This document shows positions 26,572-40,490 of a DNA stretch of 64,000 nucleotides, one piece after another; position 1 is the stretch's first letter; every line of letters begins with the position of its first letter. The notes under the pieces were generated by a model. That model searched no databases. It was not told the origin of the DNA and saw only the letters and a list, made by a program, of their open reading frames with translations. The position numbers and the translations under genes are program-made. This DNA comes from Onchocerca volvulus (Eukaryota; Nematoda; Chromadorea; Rhabditida; Onchocercidae): contig HG738139.1 of the NCBI GenBank assembly GCA_000499405.2, forward strand, positions 16,575,410 through 16,639,409, written 5' to 3'.

Positions 26572-28787
26572 TCAGTTATTACTAAAACTACTGTTTTTTC
26601 TTTTTCGCTTTCGATTTCGATGCTGCGGAAATGATGGCATCATGCTTGCATCACATGGATATGGAGGTTCATTGAAATATCTGAAATTTGAAAAGATTTC
26701 CCAGAATTTACTTTAAATCGTTCCTTACACAATTGACTGGCATTGTCTCACAATTCCTTATTTCCCTTCAAAATCAATATGTACAATATATACTTACAAT
26801 TTCAGTATTTACTGCAAAAAAATTTGAGATTTTGAGGACTTGATTTTATACCTCGAGCGTAGCGCATCCTTTGCACAAATTCTAAGAGATGGATCATAAG
26901 TAAAGAAGCCATTTAAAAGTTGAAGGCAACTATCACTAGCACGTTCCATCAAACATTTCAACTTATTGTATGGCTGGGAGCGTAAATGGAAATTACGCAG
27001 AGCAGGTAATTCTTCAATTCCTTTCCATATCTTTTCTGTGGGAGTACCAAGCAAATCGATTATTCTATTAATCTAAACTATCTTAAAATATATATAAATT
27101 AAATGCATTTTCGACAAGAAATTAGCAGAAAAAAGGTCAAAAATAAGCATTACTGATCGACAGCAAACTAGATTACCTGATCAAGCTCGGTTTTTCCAGG
27201 TAAAAGAGGTCGGTGTATGAGTAATTCTCCAAGAATGCATCCTGTTGCCCACATATCAACGCCGGTATTTTGTTCTTTCGCACCAAATAATAGTTCTGGA
27301 CTACGATACCTGCAAAATTTTGAAATCTAGAATTTCTTCAGGTCTTGAAGAATTGAACATGAACAGACAAAAGCTTTTCAAGACTCGAGATTTCTCTGCA
27401 AACTATTCAGTATTGTTACCATAAAGTAACAACCCTTGGCGTCATTTGCTTCGAAGGTTCTCCGAAAGTCCGCGCCAATCCAAAATCAGCAACTTTCAAA
27501 CAGCCATCGTCTGTTAAGAGAAGATTAGAAACCTATAAAACCAATACCAAATTGTGATAATTGCACCAAAAAGATCAAGGAAATTTGAAAAAACTTAAGA
27601 ACATTCCGGTAATGTTAGAAGTTGAATCTAAAAAAAATAAAAAAGTTAAAATGAACCTTCAAATCTCGATGAACTACATGTTTCTCGTGCAAATAAACCA
27701 ATGCTTTTAATAACTGAATCACAATACATTTAATCTGTGGCTCTGTGAATGGCACTCGCATATTATCCAAAAGTGACGCCAAGTCATGAAACATTTCATG
27801 TAAGATGCAAAAAGAAAGGATGATTATGCCTATGCCCATATCCTTAATAATCATCCTCCTAGTCTCACAAAAATTAAAATTACCTGAGTACAGTACTCCA
27901 TAACCAGGAAAATGGAAGTTAATTGTTGCCCTACTACGATTTCCTTCAACTGCACGATATTTTTATGATGCAAACTCATAAGCAAATGGATTTCACGAAT
28001 TGCCGATATTGAAATTCCATTCTCCTCACTTTTCTCATCCATTCTTACCTTTTTCAATGCTATCTAAAATAGAATCAAAAATAAATAAAATCCCAAGATT
28101 AAATTTAAATCTCAATCTCAAATAAAGTTTTAAATGAACTGATGAAAAGAAAATAAGATACAGTCTCGCCAGTTTTTATATCCTTGGCTCTGTATACAAT
28201 GCCGTATGTACCCTCACCAATACGATTCATTTTTTTGAATTCATTTACTGATCGACATCCTCCATAACCAATTTTGTCCTGAAAATATGTCAGAATTATG
28301 CCAGTTTTTTAACATCTCCTAAAAGCAATTTCTGAACTTCTCATTCCTTAATAATAGGCCTCTACCAAACGCCTTGTGCACTGCTATTAAACACAAAAAA
28401 AGCAAAATTTTCAGCATCTTCTAGACATGTATCATTCTCTAGTTTAAATAGCTCCAAATCACTGAATTAATTAGCATGCATAAAGCCACAATTCTACGGA
28501 ATTCATAATAGTGGCACTGTATAAATTTTCAAAAATTAGCATAAATTTAATTGATTTTCTCCTCATATCATAAAAAATCATTAATGAAAAACTATAATAC
28601 ATATCCTCTAAATGCTATATCTTATCTGGTTATTTCCCAAGCATTCTAAATCGAACTAGAACCATTCAAATCATCGTAATGGTTTCCAGAAAGAAGAAAC
28701 CTTTGAAAAAGTGGTATTCTCCAGATCGAAAACAGAAACAATTTGCATCACTGATGATGAGAAATCCTGGTGCTTTTCATCTCCCAT
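26572..28787 (-). CDS. CDK10: Cyclin-dependent kinase 10 orthologue, 8 exons
   Basis: Exons on the minus strand: 28701-28787, 28162-28278, 27884-28063, 27657-27785, 27420-27532, 27177-27309, 26852-27072, 26572-26680; 362 residues (human CDK10 360). Seen in order: '[20 protein letters not shown]' (CDK10-type N terminus and glycine loop), '[11 protein letters not shown]' (ATP lysine), '[10 protein letters not shown]' (PSTAIRE-equivalent helix, PISSLRE in human CDK10), 'FLVMEYCTQ', 'VVHRDLK' (catalytic loop), 'KVADFGLAR', '[14 protein letters not shown]', '[14 protein letters not shown]', '[10 protein letters not shown]', '[10 protein letters not shown]', and a tail '[16 protein letters not shown]' resembling CDK10's basic end. 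CDK10 pairs with cyclin M in vertebrates and has been linked to ETS2 turnover and ciliogenesis; that role here is only inferred. All phases fit. The acceptor before 'DLASLLDNM' reads TTTCAT instead of TTTCAG. A good acceptor ends 5 bases before the ATG, consistent with trans-splicing. Confidence 0.94.
27817..27857. repeat. Small hairpin in CDK10 intron 3
   Basis: 'aggatgattat' and 'ataatcatcct' are exact inverted 11-mers around a ~19-base loop. It lies in the short intron whose acceptor is non-canonical. Confidence 0.6.
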
Positions 28788-28799
28788 CAAACTGCAATA

Positions 28800-30957
28800 T
28801 ATTATACTTTATTAAATATTAATTTAACCAACAAAGAATAATTGCAAATGAACAAGCCAATTCTAAAATTCGGTAAATTACATCCCCTAGTTGGAATGCT
28901 TCTCGTTTGTAATTAACTAATTCACTTCACTTAACCAAGAAAGAAATTAATCCATGCTTGGAATTAATTTATATTCAGAAATCCAACACAAAAATTAAAG
29001 AAAAGATCGGCATATTCAATATCTTACGAAGAGAGCCGAAATCTCCAGAAGCTAATTTCTTCTTTTCAGTAAATATCAATAGTTCGCTTCCACACTCATC
29101 AGAAATCGAATTATACAAATATATTGTTAGTTTTCAAAGTAATAAGAAAAATACCAAATAATATGCATTAGCCACTGAACTATATCAATAATTCAAACAC
29201 AGTGAAACAATGCTGTCACTGTTGTCTACTAAGTTAATTCAACATGTGCAGTTAAACGAGCCTTTGTGAACTGACCTCTTGCGAGTATATGATTCGAGCC
29301 TAGAGGGAAGGATAAAAGGAATATGAGACATGCCTTTGCAAAGTATGCAATCTGCAAACATCTTCATATGACTTCATTCCTACCGGTTTATTTTGTTAAT
29401 TACTTGAAATTAATTGCTACTTACTCTACTTCAGATTACCTTTTTTGTTTTCAGACTCATTTTATCTTTTCAGATATATAGTTCTTCAGGCAATCAATAC
29501 TTCCAGTTCTCTCATGTGCAATCTTTCTTTTTGAATATTTAATACCAGAATGGAAAGTATACTTTTATCTAATTATCAATCTCCAAATAGCAATGCCTCA
29601 TACACCAAAGATGCAGCAATCAAATCGAACCAATCTATCAATACATTCTTCGATGCTAACATTATAGAAATGAAATATGCCGTCGTGAATCAAATAATTT
29701 TATCTTCTAAATCAGTCAGTTCGAACGTAACTGCAATGCATAAAATTGATGCCTTCTTTTACATAACCGTCCTATCGCTAACTCCACTGTTATTCATAAT
29801 AGCTAATAATTACAGCAGATCATTCTCATCTGTACCACAACATTCTTGACATATATGCAATGTCGGAGATAAGCTTGGAAACGCATCGCGGAATTTCCAA
29901 ATACATTTTACATTGCACTCACTACTAGTTTACCTAAAACAAACATAGCATTCAAGCTTCTTGCCATTATTTTCTTATCCTTTACCTTTTGTCTTGGTCA
30001 CATGATGGATTCGTATCAAGAATACAGCGATAACTATCGCACTACTAAAGCGTGAATAACGCATACCATATTTTATTCTCCAAAAAGTGAATAGAAATGA
30101 AAAAGGGTAAAATGAGTGATTCTCTTTATTTTTAATAAATAACAACCGAAGTTGGCGTAGTAATTTGGAAATAATACTTCGGAAAGGAACAAATGATTAA
30201 CAAGCCACTAAAACAATTTGCAGTGAGATCTCCGATTCAAATTTTTGTTATAGAATAAATACTTTTCGAAGATCTGAAAAGAAAACTAAAATTCAACGAC
30301 AAACTAACAAAAACAAACGATGAATCAAGTTGAGCACTGCACGTGACAAAGAAAGCATTTAAAAAGTACATTATCAAAAACATGAGAGAATGCCCGAACG
30401 ACTATTTTCACATTCAACTGATTTCAATTTCCGAGCAAAACAACAAGAAAAAAGAGGCAAAACCACAGTTATCTCAGACATTACAATGCAAAAATCAAGA
30501 AACTGGGAACTTTGCATTACGCTATCCAACTGCTATGAGTCAATCAGACGAAGTTTTCCTGATCTCGTCATATACCCCGTGAAAATAACATAGTATGAAT
30601 TAGATGGAATCAAAAAGTCACAAATCTAACAAATTCGCAGAGAACTTTTGACGTTTAACAGAGAAAAATAAATAATAGCTTTCATGGTTTCTATTATTTA
30701 ATACTTCTTAAACGACAAAATGAAAGAAATACTGATTTGCTAATAAAGAGATGAAGAGTGACGCTGATTCATTAACTCTAAATTCTACTTTAGGCATGAA
30801 ATGGATTTCATTAAAACCCCAAAAACCCGAGTCTAGAACATTTAGAGAACGCGTATGAAATTGATAATAATAAAAACTTGCTCTTTTTTCTGCTCTTATT
30901 TTGCTTTTTTTCTTTACTAGCTAGTCTATTAATCATTTAATGAAAAATGAAAATGAT
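28800..30957. other. Intergenic between CDK10 and mtm-3
   Basis: About 2.2 kb, too wide for a typical nematode operon spacer. It contains an open frame at plus 29550-29849 (99 codons) with one hydrophobic segment near its C-terminal end. I recognise nothing in it and no splice context supports it. Confidence 0.4.
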
Positions 30958-30963
30958 TTTATT
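30958..30963 (-). promoter_or_regulatory. Candidate poly(A) signal for mtm-3
   Basis: AATAAA on the minus strand about 75 bases after the mtm-3 stop codon. Confidence 0.4.
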
Positions 30964-31037
30964 CCTGCCTTATGATTCATTACGCTCATCATCACTTTTC
31001 TAGATACACATGAAACATACTGTAGGCGGAGAAAATT

Positions 31038-34000
31038 TCACCCAAAGATTGTTGAGATGACACTACCATTATTAATGTCTGTTTCTGATGGTTTTCTTGT
31101 TGTTAAGCCACCATTTCTCTTAGAAGTTAATGAAGTTGTTGGCATCTCCGATGCTACTGTATATAGTTGATGTGATCGTGCTTTTGCCATAAACTCATAA
31201 CATTTATTGCACACTCGCACATTACCGCCTTTATTTTCGTATACTCGAAAAAAGGTACGTTTCGAACATGAAGAACAAAATATACCTCCACAATTTCTGA
31301 AAATAAGTAATTTTGGTAGCCAAAAACTTTGAGCAACTTGCCCCTAATAGAACTATATTCTATATTAGAATCAAAACAATTAATAATTCATAATAAAACC
31401 AAAGAATGATCAAAGCCTCTAAATTTATTTCAGTGCCTTGTTATGTCGCATAAGTTAACCGTGAATAGAAACGAATAGACTAACCTGCAATGATGTCTTC
31501 GATTACTTAGATAATAGAAAGTTCCCTGGCAACCCATGCATTTTTGTGAAGCATCATCCATTAACCACCCTTTCGAACCATATGAAATATCCGCAACATC
31601 ATCTTTTTCAACGACCGACATGTTTGAAAGCACTGACTCCACAGAACACGACGCACTGTTGCTTTCACCGAACTTGAATACAGTAGTTTAGTTGCATTAT
31701 TATAGTTCTTCATTGAGTTAACTAAACAGAACGAAAGCAACATAACAATTTGCAAGATAGAAAATGGAAGAGAGAAAATGAACTGTTAGTAAGCACAACT
31801 CACGATTTGCAATTCTGTCCCAGATGATTCGTCATTAATTCCATAACTCATTTTTCGCAATTCTTCCATTCTCAATTGTTCGAGTCTTTCTTTCAATGTA
31901 TTGACACACTTCTAAATGAAAACAGAAAAAAGAGTACAAACTGCATCTTCCTATTCCATATCTCTTAAAATACCAAATATGAACTTACAAAATATATTGT
32001 GTATTTGACAGGAATTACGACACTGAGTAACGATACTGAGTTTTTTTCTTTAAAGTCTACTAGATGACTATTTCGAACAACGCTTAACAAAAGAGAAAAA
32101 TACTTCAACTTATAAAACAAAACAATGTAAAAGCATTAATTTTGATCCTCATATTCATATGAAAAAAAAATTTTTTTTTTCATCTTTTTTCAACTTAACC
32201 TTTTACTGCAGTACGAATAATATTTCCTGACAAGACCAAAATATCATTAATAAAACACATTAGACAACAATAACATTTAAGCAGTTATGATGAAAACACA
32301 AAAGAAAAAAAAAAATTGAAATTATGACACGTAAATTTTCAGATTTGAAAGAACAGTTTTGAGCAACTGGACGGTAGACTCATTAATCCGAATCTCCAGC
32401 CCAGTAATCATTTTCTTCAAATTCGAAAGATTTCATTCTTTTAAGTAACCTTCTTATGTACATTTAAGAACAACTGCTTCGTTAAATAAATCAGAACAAG
32501 TACAATTCATAAAATCTTGGCAAAATGTAAACAAATAAAGAATACTAAAAATTACGTACTTCTAGTTTTTCAACTTTTTCACGGGTTCTTTCTTCACGTA
32601 TTTCGAGAACTTTGGTCAAACCATCGCAATCCACTTCTTTCTACAAAGTAGAAAAAAACGTGCAAAACTTTTGCTTGGATAATATGTAATAGTGAATATT
32701 GTAATATCGGAAATTTTTTGAATAATAAGACTAAAAATTTCAAGAATTAAATGAACTTTGAGGTGCCACTATATATATATCTTAGTATTTTCGAAACTTA
32801 CAGCAATGGCATTGCGATCTCTTTCACGATACACCGCGAACGACATATCGTTTTCGTCAGGTCGTGCATAATCGGTTTCACTTGAAACTGATGTTCGAGT
32901 GTTGCTATTATGGAACTGAGTATGTGCATTTCCAGTAAAACTATAAGGATGGAAAATTATATGTTCCCAAGACTAGTGCTGCAAAAGTATGCCAACTATC
33001 TAACACAAACATAAAAGTCTTGAACATGAAGATATATAGAAAAATTGCTACGATAAGTGACAAAGAAAATAAATGTTCTTCAAAATTAAAATTTAATACA
33101 AAAGTTATAATAATTAAATGACAAATACATACGGTGTATTTGATGATCCCTGGCATGTACCCGCATCCGTATTAGAAAGACTTTCTGCAGAATGGGCTCT
33201 ATTCAGACTAACGCGATCAACTTCACTATGTTGACTTGCACCCATTCCTGAGTTTGACAGTGTCTGCTCCTGTGAAGTGAACCGTTATTAAACTCACTGA
33301 CTTACTGATAGCACTGAAACTAGTTACAGCGCATCTGGCAAAATGCGAAAAAAAAAATGATGTTCATTGTCTGAAGAGATGAATTTTAATTTTGTTTTTC
33401 CATAAGAATTTTACGAATTCCTTTAGAGGAGCATAGTTAAATGTATGTGGCGATAAAAAATAATTAAGTGGTTAAACAGAAACACAACTGACATTAATCA
33501 ATCTTTCGATAGCAGGTCCAATGTAAAGCTGCTTCCAGATATATAGATCCTCAACATGCAAAGATGTATGCAATCGTTCATTGCTTTTTCCTGGATTGTA
33601 AATAACATTTCCATATTCCGGTTTGGATTCATCCAGAAATGTCCAGAGCGAAAGTGTTTCCGCATCATCTGTATCCTTACTCCAGTTTTCTCTCTCAGAT
33701 TGACTGTTCCAAAGGAATGTTCCAAATAATCCGGAATAACAGTGAAGAGCTAATTTTGTCTAAAAAAAGAGCTAATTCTCTTTGTCATTGAAATATTTAG
33801 AAACTAAGGATCGTCCGAAAATACTTGAAGCAAACGCAAAGTTTCGGAAAAAAAAAAATTGCCAATCATTAAACTATTTCTATGGCAATACCAGGTAAGA
33901 CGAAATAATATGATTTAACTTCATTTTGGATCACAGTACTCTCTGATCTTTTTATTTCAAAAAAAAAAAAAAAAAACGCAAAAAATTCATACCAAATAAC

Positions 34001-34200
34001 TTAAAGTGAATTGAAAAGCATCCGGAAACAAATGATGTAACTGATGAACACAATCTAACCACTGCAAAAAAACTGGTGACGATTCGCCACTCACGCTACT
34101 ACGTGTGCCTGTACGATCGGCAAATTTATGTCCGAAACCAATCCAATCACGACGAATCAAAACTTTAAAACCCTGAAATATCATATCTACAAGAAAGAAG

Positions 34201-34277
<77 letters not shown>

Positions 34278-37200
34278 AAGAACTAATGAAATCCATAAAT
34301 TTATTTCTGTTTGAAGTTTTTACCTCGAAAGTTCTGTAATATGGATCAGCAATTATTTTCGTAAGCGTGACAATTTGCGTTGTCCGATCCCATCCATCTG
34401 TACAATGAACTAGAACTGATCGCCCTACAAAGAAAGCCACTGATTTTAAGCAATAAAATAATTTTACTGTATTAATTTCCCTTTCCAGATTTAATTCAAT
34501 TATATTTGAGAATTTTACACATTTTATTGCCTATCCATTTTTATCTGACTCATTAAAATGTATCGAAGCTTATTTGTTTTACACTTGGCAAAAAATTTTA
34601 TGAAGCCTGTAAAAATATAAGAGACCAAAACTAACCATCATCGACAAGTGCCTTTACACATTTTTGTGCAGTATCGATGAGACTTATAAGGTATTGCAGC
34701 CAAAAAGTGGATTGAATTGATTGAAGAATAGTATTGTGATCTTGAGGACCAGCGAGAATAGCTCTCAGCTTATGGAAGCTACTACGGATTTCGTGGATAT
34801 TTGCCAAACCACAAAAGATGACCTCCGTTTGCTGATAATATTCTGAAAGCAATACGCTTCCGATAACTATATTTAAATTGTTTTTCATTAGAAAATACCG
34901 CTTAATCCTCTTACTATATCAAAAATTTATCAAGCATCACACAAACCTTCTGACTCAGCTCCACCACCTTTCACCACTCGATTTGCCAGGGCTGCGGTAT
35001 ATGAACGGCAGTCTACTATTAACAACTTCCGAGATGACGGCCCTGCAACTGTTTTCGCAAACCGATAACACAAATGTTGACATTTAATTTATTTGACTAA
35101 AGAATTGTGACATAAATTAAAAAACTAATCAGATATTTATTTCAATAACACACTTACTTCCATTAACAGCTTTCCTAGCACATTCCAACAGTTTTTCATC
35201 TAACGGGAATCGATAATTGAAAATACCACAACACGGTTGACTGCTGCGTAATAAGACAGATTCATTTTTAGCACAACACCACACCGCGGCCGGAAATCGA
35301 GCATTATTTCGAGCAGCACACGCTCGACGCAATTCATCGTCCGTTATATCCTTTGGAACTATTACTGATTTCGGATATGTTGCACATAATCTGAAATGTT
35401 CTAATTACTGTGAATATATCCTAATTGCCGGAAAAATTTTACATTGAAAATTACAATACTGCTTTCATTTTTACTTATTTCGCTGTTCTCATTTCTGGGG
35501 GGGGGCGGGAGGCTCAGCTCACTAGATGGATAATTTCGATATATGAGAAAGTTAACACAAATCACAATTAATAGATTTTAATTGCGGAAAAAATTAAAAG
35601 GCTTTTAAAAGGAACAAAAACATACGAATAATCAGTATTGGCCTCTGAAACTCTCCAAGAACGAGGATTGTAATTGAGTCTCATGAATTCTTTTTGCGCT
35701 GAGCATTCAGAATCACCTGTTTCATTGTGAAATCTAAGCCAGACAGGAAGTTGAGCCTGAAATATAAGACGATTCTAAAAAAAAAAAGAAAAAATTGAAT
35801 AGAATTACTGAATAAAAAGTTAGTTAAACGTAAATTTTGGTAGAAAAAATCACAAAACGTAAAATCTGGTAGAAAAAAACCACAATATAATCATGACTTT
35901 TGGCTTTTAGTTCAAGTATTCATTAATCACCACTTTTTCAAAATCTATATTTTGGTTATATATTAGTTTAAAGGCAACAAAATCACATTGTTTTAAAAGA
36001 TACCTTTGCGGCCCTGGCAAACTGCCACGCAAAAATATCGTTTGTAGCAATATTATATGTTACTTTTTGTAATCTTTTATGCAATTCCACTTGCACCTCA
36101 CTTGCACATCTCAATCTTAAACAAGAAAAAAAAAAAGAATTATTATCAGAGATTAACTGATTCTATTACATTTTATAATCATTGGATTTTAAGTCGTAGA
36201 TTCGCTTCTTAATACATTTTGCAGCAGTTATTGTGTGAAACATACTTCAGAACACTATCCCAAAATCGTGGAGTAAAGTGCAATCGTATGTCAATGTCAA
36301 TTTCTGCTCAACCAGTATGCCCATTACATGCATTTCTTACATTAATCGAAATTTTCAATCTCCAAAAATATATTTTAATTGATTTCAGTCAATAATACCT
36401 GCATATTCGACCAAATTTGCATGTGATCTGGATTCCATACGGATCGCCGGACCAGAATTCAACTGTGTCAACACTCAAAAGTGGAATAATTGCCAAAGCA
36501 TTTTTTACGCGATCCAATATGACAATTCGATAATTTGTTATGTAAACAGTACCGGAACCCGTATCCATAGTTGATTCCAATGATTCACCCGGAAGAGCAC
36601 CAACCGGAAGAGTTTCTGATATTTCAACCTGAAAATTTAATACAATGAAATCTGTATGTAGAAAATTTTATAACTCAAGATTAATTTTACTAAGCTACAA
36701 TCAGAAAAGAACTTTGTCAACCTTTGAAAAGATTGTTTCGTCGTAACATCTACTACACATAGCACATTTCATGTTAAATTCTTGTATTTACAAATGTTCA
36801 TTACCAGAACTAATCGCAGTGAGATAGAAGTAATGTTTTACTTACAACATTCAATGGAAAGTTTAACTGCTCCATCTTTAAAATCCTAACTATCGCGGAG
36901 AAAAATATTCCTATCAACATTCTCTTCTGACATCATTCCTGATAAACTGATGGTGGTGAATGCAAAAACAAGGAGGAAGCAAATAAGATATGGCGAGTAA
37001 TATATGTTGTTTCTTATGATTGCCCCACTTTATGAAAATCATTAGAAAATAAAGAAAGGAAAGATACCAAAGAATTTTTCCTGTATATTTTCCACAATCA
37101 AAAGGAAAAGAAGAAACTGCCTATCTACATTAACCTTAAATGTGAATATTTTTTCTACAATTTAGTGTTCAACAACTCTTTTCAGCTCATTAAAATCTCA

Positions 37201-37599
37201 AATCTTGAAAAAAGCACATGTTAATGTGCAATATATCGGCCACCTCATGCATCGACGAAATAATATATGTAATGAAAATGTCATCACTGTCACAGAATTA
37301 TGTAACATATATCGTCAAAATTTATAAATTTTGTTATTTTCGACATAATAAATCGCTTTGTACCAAAAAAATAATTGATGACTTACATGCTGAGCGAAGA
37401 TTGTTGCAGCCGATGGACCATTATCATCTTCTACACTTTGTGAATAATGCGACATATCCAAAAAGTATGGAGGATCTTCAACAGATTCGAGTGGAAAACT
37501 GTCGTTATCAATCACCACACCACACGGAACAAAACCGTCTTCACCAAGTTGTGTTCCAGCAGGAACTCGAATAGGAATTGCCTCGGACGCTGCTGGCAT
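31038..37599 (-). CDS. mtm-3: Myotubularin-related phosphoinositide 3-phosphatase with FYVE domain (MTMR3/4 type), 16 exons
   Basis: Minus-strand exons: 37387-37599, 36399-36628, 36004-36115, 35626-35756, 35158-35390, 34947-35042, 34636-34842, 34324-34424, 33993-34172, 33493-33759, 33133-33269, 32802-32940, 32560-32640, 31804-31911, 31485-31672, 31038-31296; about 893 residues with every phase consistent. Domains: a short acidic N-terminal region; PH-GRAM (~72-190, 'GTVYITNYRIVILDR', 'VEFWSGDPYGIQITC'); myotubularin phosphatase (~190-610) with 'LLIVDCRSYTAALANR', 'LANIHEIRSSFHKLR' and the active site 'VHCTDGWDRTTQ' (Cys and Arg of CX5R present); a Ser-rich linker; a coiled coil ('TLKERLEQLRMEELRKM'); and FYVE ('CMGCQGTFYYL', 'RRHHCRNCGGIFCSSC', 'VRVCNKCY') near the C terminus. 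It should dephosphorylate PI3P and PI(3,5)P2 on endosomes and autophagosomes. The FYVE keeps its zinc cysteines. The start is uncertain: ATG at 37599 is used, but the frame is open to an acceptor near 37672. The acceptor of the sixth exon could instead be at 35048, adding two residues. Confidence 0.93.
34204..34276. repeat. 73-base A homopolymer in an mtm-3 intron
   Basis: An uninterrupted A run (T on the coding strand) lies between exons 8 and 9 of mtm-3, directly upstream of the 'GFKVLIRRDW' exon acceptor region. Its length is probably imprecise in the assembly. Confidence 0.9.
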
Positions 37600-37699
37600 A
37601 CTCCAGCTTTCTGGATGCTCAATCCGTGGAGCTATTACTACCGCTACTGTTGTTGTATCACTAACAGCGATACTTAAAATTTTTCCCGTCCAACAGTTC

Positions 37700-40230
37700 C
37701 CAAGGATATAGTAATGAAGAATTGTAAAAAGAAGCAGCTATTAACCAGCTACAGCAACAATCGTCGAAATACGATGATAAATTTTCACTTTTCGTTGGGT
37801 ACGACGAAACTGGAATTTGAACAGAAAAAAGTGCTTTTTCATTCAAATTGCTCACGAAAATACTTTCCGAGCGGTGGAGAGTATATACGACAACGCCTTC
37901 TCTGATACCAGCAAACCGGCAGTCTACTTGAAATATTCTGAAACATTGGACATGATTCAGCATTAAATTAAAATGATAACGTGGTTATCACGCACTGCCT
38001 AAAAAAACACTTGGAAAAGCTAAATAAGATGATCCAAGAAGGCTCTTAAAAATATGAACAAGTAGAAACAGTATTAAAACTTTTCTATACCAAAGGTTCG
38101 AGGACAATCATCCAATACGCTTTATTTAATATTACATAGCAACTTTCGATTAGTAAGCAAAGCTTTTTTAAAATCATTGAATATTTATTTGTTTTACATT
38201 TCCTGCCAAGTATTTGAAATTGCTTTCTATCAGCCTACACATACAATTTTAAGCATTAAATATCTGCTAAATTCAAATCCTAATACATTCCTTCCTCTAC
38301 CTATTTCTCAACCTCTCTGTGTAATTAACCATAAATAAAAGACAATGAGCAAATTAAACAATCTACGAATGCTCACAATTCATGTTACGTTATCACTCAG
38401 AAATGCGAAAATAAAAACTTGCCAGATTGAATTAAATTTCAAATGGAATGCTGCCAGTGAAGAAAAAGACATTACTCAATCTCTCGGGATGCAGCAACTA
38501 TTCTAATTTATTGCAAGCAATTCAAAACATCTTTCTACTCTCTGTTAACAGTGCCAAAAAAAGGAGAAACTGAGTGGAACGAGAAGACTTGAAAAGTTAG
38601 ATACGCGAACAGATCAACAATGTAACCAGTACAACAGGAAAAAAAAAAAGTTTACACGATGGTATCAGTGTGTCACAACAAACAAGTTCTATTCAGAATA
38701 TATCGATCGATTGATTTTGGCAGTGTTAATGTATAGCAGCAGTGATGATGCTTCACTCGATTTTTGACTGGAAAATCAACAAAATACAAAGTCAATTATA
38801 GCTCTGCTAAATTTATCAAAGATCAAATCATGTATAAGAATGTGCAGTGGTAGCTTCATTACTCAAAACAAACACACGACGCAAGAGACAGAGAGGGAAC
38901 TGCACATAGTAACAAGAGTAGTGAACATTGTGATACACGAAACACTCTCCAGACTTGCATCCAGAAAGTGATGATAATTTGAAGATAAATTGCAAAGATA
39001 TCGTTGAGAGCGATAAATACATCGACCCTATGAATGCGTGCAAATAACATGTAGAGTACAACAACAAACAGCATTCATTTCTCGATTCAGTGAAATTGAA
39101 AATAACATTGAGATCATTCTATTCAAGTCTTTTGCCATTCTTATTTACATATGTAGATAACACGTAAGGAGACGGAGACAATGGACAAGGAAAAGAGGAC
39201 ATCGGAACGTCACAGTGTTCAGGAACGCCGCCTTATTGATAATAAAAAAAAGAAATGCTTGACACTTATTGCGGAGAGAAACGAGAGAGACATCTTAATG
39301 GAAATCGAATTCCCATCGATTCATTCCGCCAAAGAGCCGAAGCACTATGGGAAGCAGCTGTGGCAACCTACACCTATACTCACACCTACGCATATTTTAC
39401 ATTCAAACATATAACATTATGCAGACGCACGCGCAGACACATACGCCCACCCACATGTACAACATACGCGCACTCCCACGCAGACAAGCACGCCCATTCA
39501 TACGTGATCCACAAAACATGAAACACAATGGTAACAACGTGGCATACACCTGTTTTGGTTTTTAATTTGCGCATTTCGTTTCCATCAGCAGCAATGACAA
39601 GCTCCGATCAAATGCAAAACAGCGAATGATTGCAAACAGACAGACAGACAGACCACACCGCAGACTGCAATCCAAAGCGAAACTTTTTATACATCGCTCT
39701 CGCAATCTTTTCCTCTCCTCTCTTAACACAGCCCATTTCTCCGCGTTTCAATCGTCCTTGGACGAACGGACGAATCAAATAAAACCTCACTCATTTAAAA
39801 ACAGTCCAAAATATTCCAACTGTCTGAATAGCTCATACCCACTGTCGTCACCATAATGACAGAGTGCACTTCGACAATATCGAACAGTCTCCAAACTGCA
39901 CTTCACGGTTTACGAATGGAAAAAATAAGAAACCTCATTGAGATTTTCATCGGTATCAGTGATTCTTCTGGAAATATAAAGAAATGGAACAAGATTTAAT
40001 GACCAAGAGAAATGACTTAGAAATATCAAAATCCAATCAAAAGTGAAAGACTTCGAAGCAATTCTTTGTCTTTTTCATAGCTCCCATGAAAGTACGAATA
40101 TGTGTGTATGTGTGTGTGTTTTGCATAGGTGGAATTAGAATGAGAATAGAAAAAATAGAATGAGACAAAAGAAAAAAAGAAATCAAATCAACAAAAATTT
40201 ATGCATTGTAATATTAGTCAGAATAAAAAT
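37700..40230. other. Upstream region of mtm-3, no separate gene seen
   Basis: No conserved protein motif on either strand. It contains a CA-rich, microsatellite-like tract at about 39400-39500 ('cacgcgcagacacatacgcc') and a short GT tract near 40096-40120. It may hold the promoter or 5' non-coding exons of mtm-3. Confidence 0.4.
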
Positions 40231-40239
40231 TTAACTTAA

Positions 40240-40490
40240 AATGATAAATATTGAATATGCAAAGATTGATTTTTGTAAAAATCATGAATAATTAAAGAGA
40301 TATGACTAATAATCAATTAAATATTAAAATCAAAAAAAAAAAAATTAACATTTAGAAAAAAAAAATTAAAAAAAAAACTTACATTTTTTGTGCTATTTTG
40401 TTTAATTTGTTGCATCTTAAATTTGATAATTTAAACGTTTTTATCACGAAACGCTAACAACACGATAACGAACGAACAACAACAAAGCCC
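40240..40490 (+). repeat. AT-rich repeat module, copy 1 (direct)
   Basis: Contains 'aacttacattttttgtgcta', a 'ttgcatcttaaatttgat'-like stretch and 'cacgaaacgctaacaacacg'. The same order recurs at 43640-43870 in direct orientation; its poly(A)/'aacttacatttttt' segment recurs inverted near 45520-45640, and a weaker inverted copy lies near 44510-44630. On the minus strand this copy has a short open start (11 codons) before 'gtaagt', probably fortuitous. Confidence 0.6.

Noticed and set aside
29550..29849. 99-codon plus open frame with a hydrophobic segment
   Set aside because: No recognisable family and no splice or trans-splice support; an open frame of this size can arise by chance in 64 kb.
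37661..37963. Additional upstream mtm-3 coding on the minus strand
   Set aside because: Open but without family similarity; kept only as a possible extension of the first exon to about 37672.
40390..40430. Short minus-strand start codon plus donor as a first exon of mtm-3
   Set aside because: The same segment occurs in the repeat at ~43.75 kb with a stop, so it is part of a repeat module rather than a conserved exon.
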